A stretch of DNA of 18,379 bases from Candidatus Pacearchaeota archaeon (GTDB taxonomy: Archaea > Nanobdellota > Nanobdellia > Pacearchaeales > GW2011-AR1), in assembly GCA_003693875.1 (NCBI GenBank), contig RFLO01000019.1, positions 1-18,379 of the forward strand. The letters are read 5' to 3'. Below, piece by piece: positions 13,991 to 18,379 of the stretch (its first letter is position 1; each line of letters opens with the position of its first letter). The notes under the pieces are model-generated. The model searched no databases, was not told the DNA's origin, and worked only from the letters and a program-made list of their open reading frames with translations. The position numbers and the translations under genes were made by a program.

Positions 13991-14011
13991 GCCTAAAAAT
14001 ATTAGACTTAT

Positions 14012-15694
14012 ATGGATTATTCAAAGCTTTGCGCAGTTTATGAAAGGTTGGAAGGGACAACAAAGGGTCTTGAAAAAACCTCAATTGTTGCAGAATTTCT
14101 CAAATCAATAAAGAACTTTCCTGAAGCTATTTATCTTTTGCAGGGAAAAGTTTTTCCCGACTATGACACAAGAGAACTTGGACTATCTGAACAGCTTGTT
14201 ATAAAGGCCATTGCAAAGACCGGCGGGGTTTTAGAAAAGGAGGTTACATCTCTTTTTAAGAAGCTTGGCGATCTTGGCCTTGTTGCAGAGGAGATTATCT
14301 CCAAAAAAAAGCAAACATCGTTGTTTTCTAAAAAGCTAAAAATTGAAGATGTTTTAAGAAGCCTTAGAAAAATTGCCGGCTTTGAGGGTGGAGGCTCAAT
14401 AGAATCTAAGATTAATTCAGTTGTTGAGCTCCTTCATAATTCTAGTCCAAAAGAAGCAAGATATATTGTAAGAACTGTTCTTGGAGATTTGAAGGTTGGT
14501 GTAGGCTCGGGAATTTTGCGTGACGGAATTGTAGAGTTCTGTTTCAATCCAAAGAGCATATCTGAGAAAAAGAAACTGGTTGAGGTTGTTCAGGAAGCTT
14601 ATGACAAGACCAACGACTTTGCCGAAGTGTTTATCAGATGTCTTGAGAATAGTCTTGATAAGATAAAGCTTAGTCCTGGAAGGCCCGTAAAAGTAATGCT
14701 CTTTCCAAAAGCAAAAGATATAAGCGACGCATTCAGGATAGTGGGAAAACCAGCGGCTTTTGAGTACAAGTATGATGGGTTCAGGATGGTTATAAACAAA
14801 GACAACAAAGATAATGTAAAAATTTTTACTCGCCGCTTGGAAAACGTAACCAAACAATTTCCAGACGTTGTGTCTTCTGTTTTGTCAAATGTCTCAGCAA
14901 AAAGTTTTATTATTGATTCCGAGGCCGTTGGTTATGATAAAAAAAGCGGAAAATATACTCCTTTTCAAGCAATCAGTCAACGCATAAAAAGAAAGTACGG
15001 GATTGAGAAGATGGCGGCGGAGCTTCCAATAGAGCTTGTAGTCTTCGATATAATTTTTTTGAATGGGAAAAACTTAATAGACACCCCTTTTGAGAAAAGA
15101 AGAAAACTTCTTGAAAAGATTGTTAAGCAAAAGAAGAAAAAAATAGTCCTTGCAAAACAGATTATAACTGATAGAGAAGAAGTTGTTGAAAAGTTTTACG
15201 CAGAAGCGATAAGCAATGGTCAGGAAGGCCTTATGGGAAAAAACCTTAAGGCACCCTATAAGCCTGGTTCAAGGGTAGGATATGCAGTTAAGCTAAAACC
15301 AAAAGATCGCGACTTTGACCTTGTAATCACAGGTGCTGAATGGGGGACAGGAAAGCGTGCAGGATGGCTTACAAGCTTTGATGTTTCATGTCGCGACGGT
15401 GAAAAGCTTCTTGCCGTCGGTAAGGTATCCACTGGCTTAAAAGAATTAAGCGAAGAAGGCTTAAGCTTCGAAGAAATGACGAAGATTCTTAAAAAGCTGA
15501 TAATTTCAGAATCGGGAAGGCATGTTAAAATCAAACCCCGGATAGTTGTAAGCGTTCAGTTCCAAAATATTCAGAAATCGCCAACTTATGAGTCTGGTTA
15601 TGCTTTAAGATTTCCAAGGATAAATGCCCTCCGCCCTGACCGAGGAATTTACGACATAGCAACCCTAAAAGACATAAAGTCTTCTTCCAAATGA
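14012..15694 (+). CDS. lig: ATP-dependent DNA ligase (archaeal replicative type)
   Basis: Seals nicks in duplex DNA, e.g. between Okazaki fragments. Residues 1-220 are the helical N-terminal DNA-binding domain (TSIVAEFLKSI; ARYIVRTVLGDLKVGVGSG). The nucleotidyltransferase core follows: motif I EYKYDGFR (251-258) with K253 as the adenylated lysine, motif III FIIDSEAVGYD, motif IV VVFDIIFLNG, EGLMGKNLKAPYKPGSR, and motif V YAVKLKP. The OB domain includes GAEWGTGKRAGWLTSFDVSC and ends with the motif VI-like FPRINALRPD. Length 560 aa is normal. Two small departures from consensus are DSEA where DGEI is usual and MGKN where MVKD is usual. The TGA stop overlaps the 3' end of the tRNA encoded on the other strand. 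Confidence 0.95.
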   Translation: MDYSKLCAVYERLEGTTKGLEKTSIVAEFLKSIKNFPEAIYLLQGKVFPDYDTRELGLSEQLVIKAIAKTGGVLEKEVTSLFKKLGDLGLVAEEIISKKKQTSLFSKKLKIEDVLRSLRKIAGFEGGGSIESKINSVVELLHNSSPKEARYIVRTVLGDLKVGVGSGILRDGIVEFCFNPKSISEKKKLVEVVQEAYDKTNDFAEVFIRCLENSLDKIKLSPGRPVKVMLFPKAKDISDAFRIVGKPAAFEYKYDGFRMVINKDNKDNVKIFTRRLENVTKQFPDVVSSVLSNVSAKSFIIDSEAVGYDKKSGKYTPFQAISQRIKRKYGIEKMAAELPIELVVFDIIFLNGKNLIDTPFEKRRKLLEKIVKQKKKKIVLAKQIITDREEVVEKFYAEAISNGQEGLMGKNLKAPYKPGSRVGYAVKLKPKDRDFDLVITGAEWGTGKRAGWLTSFDVSCRDGEKLLAVGKVSTGLKELSEEGLSFEEMTKILKKLIISESGRHVKIKPRIVVSVQFQNIQKSPTYESGYALRFPRINALRPDRGIYDIATLKDIKSSSK

Positions 15695-15810
15695 GCCCAC
15701 GGAGATTTGAACTCCGGACCTCCGGCTTTCTTCGACTGAAGAGAAGCTAATGCCCCCTTGGACATCAGTCTTATAAGACCGGCGCTCTAACCGGGCTGAG
15801 CTATGGGCTC
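15692..15810 (-). tRNA. tRNA-Ile(UAU) with a 44-nt intron at 37/38
   Basis: The acceptor stem GAGCCCA pairs perfectly with TGGGCTC (15810-15804 with 15699-15693), and the discriminator is A (15692). CCA is not encoded. The D arm is GCTC-AGCCCGGTTA-GAGC, the anticodon stem CCGGT/GCCGG and the T arm CGGAG-TTCAAAT-CTCCG. The mature anticodon loop is C-U-U-A-U-A-A, giving anticodon UAU (15775-15773). Exon 1 is 15810-15772, the intron 15771-15728, exon 2 15727-15692. The exon body closely resembles archaeal tRNA-Ile. A UAU anticodon reads AUA directly; most archaea instead use a CAU anticodon modified to agmatidine. The 3' end lies on the ligase stop codon. A TATA-like box sits 25.5 nt upstream of G1. 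Confidence 0.92.
15728..15771 (-). other. tRNA intron with bulge-helix-bulge splice motif
   Basis: The intron ends pair as GACTGA with TCAGTC. The next elements fit a bulge-helix-bulge substrate of the tRNA splicing endonuclease. They are a 5' bulge TA|A, a central helix CTTA/GAAG (three pairs plus an A-G mismatch) and a 3' bulge AA|A. Cuts after the second base of each bulge give the canonical 37/38 position and a proper 7-nt anticodon loop. Confidence 0.8.
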
Positions 15811-15831
15811 TTTAAAAGAAAAGTAAGGTAA

Positions 15832-15839
15832 CTTAAAAA
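15832..15839 (-). promoter_or_regulatory. TATA-like box of tRNA-Ile
   Basis: TTTTTAAG on the minus strand is centred at 15835.5, exactly 25.5 nt from the first base (G1) of the tRNA. This predicts transcription starting at the mature 5' end, with no leader for RNase P to remove. Confidence 0.5.
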
Positions 15840-15867
15840 GCTTATGATAATGTCTGGTTCAATTAAG

Positions 15868-15875
15868 CTTATAAA
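15868..15875 (+). promoter_or_regulatory. TATA box of the Obg-like NTPase gene
   Basis: CTTATAAA is centred at 15871.5, 25.5 nt before the ATG at 15897; leaderless transcript predicted. Confidence 0.7.
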
Positions 15876-15896
15876 CAAAAATGTTTTTTTTGCTTA

Positions 15897-17075
15897 ATGT
15901 TAATTGGACTTGTCGGAAAGCCATCGTGTGGAAAATCCACTTTTTTTAAAGCCTCAACAATGTCTAATGTCCTGATTGCCGGTTACCCTTTTGCGACAAT
16001 TGAGCCAAATCATGGGGTTGGTTATGTTCGGGTAAAATCTCTTTGTACCGAACTTGGAGTGAGGTGCAATCCAAGAACCGGGTTTTGCAATGGAAAATTC
16101 CGTTTTGTTCCGGTGGAGATTATAGATGTTGCGGGTCTTGTCGAGGGGGCAAGCGAAGGCAGGGGCCTTGGAAACAAGTTTTTAGATGATTTGAGGCAGG
16201 CAGATGCACTCATTCATATTGTAGATATATCTGGCACAACAGACTCTGAAGGAAGAGAAGGATTTGGTGACCCAATAGAAGATGTCCTTATGCTTGAAAA
16301 AGAACTTGATAAGTGGTACTACGGAATTTTTATGAGGGTTTGGGCAAAACTTTCAAAGACTATTCAAACTTCAAAACAAGACTTTGCAAAATCTGTTGCA
16401 AAACAATTTTCTGGCCTTGGAGTAAAAGAAGGCGATGTAAGAAAAGTTGCAGAGAAACTTAAACTTGACACGAGCAATCCAGACTGGACAGATGGTGAGC
16501 TTGAAGAATTTTCAAGAGAATTGAGATTGCTTACAAAACCAACGCTCATTGCCGCAAATAAAGTGGATAAACCAAATTCAAAAGAAAATCTTGAGAGATT
16601 AAAACAACGTTTTCCAAATGCAACAATAATCCCTTGTTCTGCTGATGCTGAACTATCCCTTCGGCAAGCCGCATCAAAGGGCCTTGTGGGGTATTTTCCA
16701 GGGGACAAAGAATTTGTTGTTCATAAGGAGAACCTTTCTGATATTCAAAAAGATGCTCTTGAAAAAATAAAAAAGAATGTCATTGATGAATATGGCTCAA
16801 CGGGGGTGCAGGAAATCCTTGATAAAGTAGTCTTTGAGCTTTTAGGCTACATAGCCGTCTTTCCAGCGGGTTCAAAGCTTCAAGATAGCAAGGGAAATAT
16901 TTTGCCTGATTGTTTCCTGATGCCTCCGGGCTCTACAACTCTTGACTTTGCCTACCACCTTCATACCGATATCGGAGATAAATTTGTAAAAGCAATTGAT
17001 GTCCGAACAAAAACAGCTGTTGGAAAAGATCATGTATTAAAACACCGCGATGGAATAGAGATTATGACAAATTAA
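15897..17075 (+). CDS. Obg/YchF-family translation-associated NTPase (archaeal MJ1332-like)
   Basis: A 392-aa P-loop NTPase of the TRAFAC/Obg group thought to act at the ribosome. Walker A is GKPSCGKST (7-15) and switch II is DVAGLVEGASEGRGLGNKFLDDLRQAD (77-103). The base-recognition motif is NKVD (221-224) and SAD lies at 248-250. NKVD favours GTP, whereas true YchF has an altered motif and binds ATP. An archaeal Cys-containing insert, LCTELGVRCNPRTGFC (C50, C57, C64), follows the TIEPNHGVGYV effector region and may bind metal or respond to redox. A helical middle (130-215) and a C-terminal TGS domain (about 310-392, GNILPDCFLMPPGSTTLDFAYHLH) complete the protein. Promoter at 15868-15875; the next gene is 120 nt downstream with its own TATA. 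Confidence 0.92.
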   Translation: MLIGLVGKPSCGKSTFFKASTMSNVLIAGYPFATIEPNHGVGYVRVKSLCTELGVRCNPRTGFCNGKFRFVPVEIIDVAGLVEGASEGRGLGNKFLDDLRQADALIHIVDISGTTDSEGREGFGDPIEDVLMLEKELDKWYYGIFMRVWAKLSKTIQTSKQDFAKSVAKQFSGLGVKEGDVRKVAEKLKLDTSNPDWTDGELEEFSRELRLLTKPTLIAANKVDKPNSKENLERLKQRFPNATIIPCSADAELSLRQAASKGLVGYFPGDKEFVVHKENLSDIQKDALEKIKKNVIDEYGSTGVQEILDKVVFELLGYIAVFPAGSKLQDSKGNILPDCFLMPPGSTTLDFAYHLHTDIGDKFVKAIDVRTKTAVGKDHVLKHRDGIEIMTN

Positions 17076-17166
17076 AGTAAAAACCAGTAAACAAATGGGG
17101 GCGGCAATGTCTGGCCTTGGCGTTTATGTCTTTGTTGAATTAAATCCTCTTATAGGCTCCCATAAA

Positions 17167-17174
17167 TTTTTATA
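17167..17174 (+). promoter_or_regulatory. TATA box of the VKOR-DUF167-metallopeptidase-DUF192 operon
   Basis: TTTTTATA is centred at 17170.5, 25.5 nt from the second of two tandem ATG codons (17196). An overlapping ATAAATTT slightly upstream would fit the first ATG (17193), so the exact start is ambiguous by one codon. Confidence 0.55.
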
Positions 17175-17192
17175 CTCTGGCAAGGTTAGAAT

Positions 17193-17606
17193 ATGATGAA
17201 ATACAGAATTTTGCTTATTGTGTTCTCTGTTTGTCTCGTAGCTTCCGCTATCCTCTCGGTTATCCCCCCGTCTAATGTTTGTGGGGCGAATAACTCGGGC
17301 TGTTCTATTGTTAACAATTCAAAGTATGGCAAGACTTTTGGCGTAAGGAATAGTTACTGGGGAATTTTTGCATTTACTGTTCTGATATCTCTTACAATTT
17401 CCCAGCTTGTTAAGCCAAATAAAAAGAAGGAGAATTTTATAGCTCTTGGAATAATCCTTGGTTCAATTGTGGCAATATATTTTATTTATCTACAGTTGTT
17501 TGTTATCAAGGCATACTGCAAATACTGCATGGTAGTGGACATAGGGATTTTATTTGCACTTGCCATAATAGTCGTAGATAGGCTTTTTCAGTTAAGATGG
17601 AAATAA
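17193..17606 (+). CDS. VKOR-family membrane thiol oxidoreductase
   Basis: A four-helix membrane protein of the vitamin K epoxide reductase family, which in prokaryotes passes electrons from a thioredoxin-like partner to quinone to make disulfides in exported proteins. The 137-aa chain has TM1 (about 5-24) and the loop Cys pair C30/C37 in VCGANNSGCSIVNNS. It then has NSYWGIFAF leading into TM2, TM3 (about 82-103), and the active-site C109-x2-C112 (YCKYC) entering TM4. No thioredoxin domain is fused, so a separate DsbA-like partner is expected. Start: tandem ATGs at 17193/17196; the TATA spacing slightly favours 17196. It heads an operon of four genes overlapping by 10-11 nt. The Cys-rich secreted protein at 12032 is a plausible client. 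Confidence 0.88.
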   Translation: MMKYRILLIVFSVCLVASAILSVIPPSNVCGANNSGCSIVNNSKYGKTFGVRNSYWGIFAFTVLISLTISQLVKPNKKKENFIALGIILGSIVAIYFIYLQLFVIKAYCKYCMVVDIGILFALAIIVVDRLFQLRWK

Positions 17607-17815
17607 AGGTTTTGGCAAAACCGTCATCTCCGTTTCAGAAGATAGAAAAAGTTTCTGAAAATGAATTCATAGTATTCTTGAAAAGCCCCCCCTCAAAGAA
17701 TAAGGCGAACTTAGAACTTATAAAAATTTTAAGAAAATATTTTAATGACGATGTTTTTCTTGTTAGAGGAAAAAATTCTAAAAGGAAGGTATTAAGGATT
17801 GGCAATGGGAATTAA
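17597..17815 (+). CDS. DUF167 (YggU-like) family protein
   Basis: A small soluble protein of 72 aa matching the DUF167/COG1872 family, whose function is not established. Recognisable parts are an N-terminal strand (MEIKVLAKPSS), the family hallmark PPSKNKANLELIKILRKYF (usual form PPxxGKANxxLI) and VFLVRGKNSKRKVLRI (usual form V.L..G..SR.K.V.I). It is shorter than bacterial YggU (about 96 aa), as is common in archaea. It overlaps VKOR by 10 nt and the metallopeptidase by 11 nt, so all are presumably on one mRNA. Confidence 0.87.
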   Translation: MEIKVLAKPSSPFQKIEKVSENEFIVFLKSPPSKNKANLELIKILRKYFNDDVFLVRGKNSKRKVLRIGNGN

Positions 17816-18197
17816 ATATTTTGAGGCTCCGGATATAGAAGAAATAGCAAAAGAAATGGTAGCCCTTCTTGGATGGAGGCACATTCACCTGGAAGATGTG
17901 GCTTTTGTGAGAAGTTTTGGTTCAACAGCAAGGTACACTATAGCTCGCTGTCATTCCCTTGGACGGGCAATGCAGGTTGGAATGAAAAGGAAAAGGGGGT
18001 TTTATTTAATTGAGGTTATATCCGAGAAGTTTGACAAACTTCCCGATGATGAAAAGAAAAAAGTTATATTGCACGAATTAATGCATATTCCAAAAAGCTT
18101 TGGAGGGGGTTTTGTTCACCACAACAAAGTGCATGATAAAGCCATCGATAAGATATATCAAAGATATCTTAAAATTAAAGACAACAAATGGTTCTAA
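17805..18197 (+). CDS. Putative zinc metallopeptidase (HExxH)
   Basis: The 130-aa soluble protein carries a zinc-protease signature, H90-E91-L-M-H94, in VILHELMHIPKSFGGGFVHH. One of the later His residues (H105, H106 or H110) is a candidate third ligand. The HELxHIPxxFGGGxxxH context is typical of a small archaeal/phage family annotated as putative metallopeptidase; no substrate is known. The N-terminal half has ARYTIARCHSLGRAMQVGM, also conserved in that family as I recall it. Start choice: the frame is open back to a TTG at 17799, but the ATG at 17805 is preferred. It lies in the overlapping VKOR operon and overlaps the next gene by 10 nt. Confidence 0.82.
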   Translation: MGIKYFEAPDIEEIAKEMVALLGWRHIHLEDVAFVRSFGSTARYTIARCHSLGRAMQVGMKRKRGFYLIEVISEKFDKLPDDEKKKVILHELMHIPKSFGGGFVHHNKVHDKAIDKIYQRYLKIKDNKWF

Positions 18198-18379
18198 GAA
18201 ATATAGATTATTTTGTAAATGGTAAGAAGAAAAGAATTAAGGCCCGGGTTTGTCGGACAATTCTTGATAAATTTATCGGATTAATGTTTAAAAAAAGTTC
18301 GCCGCCACTTATCTTTGAATTTGGAAGAGAGAAAAAACTTTCAATACATTCTTTTTTTTGTGTTCCGTTCAGAGCCGTA
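18188..18379 (+). CDS. DUF192 family protein, 5' part (runs off the window)
   Basis: An open frame from the ATG at 18188 to the window end gives 64 residues starting MVLRNIDYFVNGKKKRIKAR. The piece GLMFKKSSPPLIFEFGREKK, followed by LSIHSFFCVPFRAV, is the DUF192/COG1430 signature (GLM(F/Y)R..L......MLF.F......SIHS..V..PID). Many members are secreted, but this archaeal form starts without a signal peptide. The ATG lies inside the last codons of the metallopeptidase (10-nt overlap), continuing the tightly packed operon. The 3' end is missing because the sequence stops. Confidence 0.85.
   Translation, partial: MVLRNIDYFVNGKKKRIKARVCRTILDKFIGLMFKKSSPPLIFEFGREKKLSIHSFFCVPFRAV

Noticed and set aside
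14417..14857. Minus-strand 146-codon frame inside the ligase gene
   Set aside because: It is antisense to conserved ligase motifs and has no promoter or domain.
15811..15818. CTTTTAAA on the minus strand next to the tRNA 5' end as its TATA box
   Set aside because: It is only about 4 nt from the tRNA start, too close for an archaeal TATA element. The box at 15832-15839 has the right spacing.
17095..17196. 33-codon frame between the Obg-like NTPase and VKOR genes (starts MGAAMSGLGVYVF)
   Set aside because: No TATA box at the leaderless distance and no recognisable family. It spans the VKOR promoter. Possible, but unsupported.
1..18379. CRISPR array, insertion sequence or replication origin
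   Set aside because: No regularly spaced repeats, no transposase-like frame with inverted ends, and no clustered ORB-like repeats were seen. The only direct repeat is the coding 27-bp pair in the secreted-protein gene.

Overview
The window looks like a compact, AT-rich archaeal chromosome segment, probably from a DPANN-type lineage (Pacearchaeota/Woesearchaeota/Nanoarchaeota-like). This rests on the archaeal information-processing genes (Rpo7/RpoE1, Spt4/RpoE2, S24e, S27ae, an ATP-dependent DNA ligase, a ThrRS with the archaeal editing domain, an MJ1332-like Obg NTPase), an intron-containing tRNA-Ile(UAU), genes packed with 1-40 nt overlaps, and a strong leaderless-promoter signature. The phylum is an inference; no rRNA is present.

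Layout. 1-658: two apparently decayed gene ends (plus strand 207-440, minus strand 430-623), then a promoter. 659-2113 (+): Na+-dependent NSS/SNF transporter. 2144-3426 (-): rpo7-spt4-rps24e-rps27ae operon. 3427-3780: gene-poor interval with a hairpin and several TATA-like boxes. 3781-4446 (+): FAD/NAD(P) ferredoxin-reductase-like protein, convergent with an unknown gene (4409-4945, -). 4986-9194 (-): a receptor-like membrane protein with a degenerate class III cyclase domain, a putative lipoprotein, a secreted T4-type lysozyme and a KaiC-like ATPase. 9245-11409 (+): thrS and a translationally coupled unknown gene. 11384-11981 (-): a Trm9-like methyltransferase broken by two homopolymer frameshifts. 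12032-15694 (+): a Cys-rich secreted protein with repeats and the DNA ligase. 15692-15810 (-): tRNA-Ile(UAU) with a 44-nt intron, its 3' end overlapping the ligase stop codon. 15897-18379 (+): Obg-like NTPase, then an overlapping VKOR / DUF167 / metallopeptidase / DUF192 cluster.

Regulation. For at least ten genes an 8-bp TATA box is centred exactly 25.5 nt upstream of the first base of the start codon, as expected for leaderless mRNAs. Two divergent gene pairs (8487-9194/9245-10948 and 11384-11981/12032-13981) appear to share one TATA octamer lying equidistant from both start codons. The tRNA has a TATA-like box at the same distance from its mature 5' end, recalling Nanoarchaeum equitans, where tRNAs start at position +1 and RNase P is dispensable.

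How the genes may work together. Most are housekeeping genes (transcription, translation, DNA joining). A surface/secretion theme runs through the rest: a lysozyme aimed at a polymer archaea do not make (bacterial murein), a co-transcribed putative lipoprotein, a single-pass receptor-like protein, a secreted Cys-rich repeat protein, and VKOR, which could make its disulfides. These links are inference from content and proximity.
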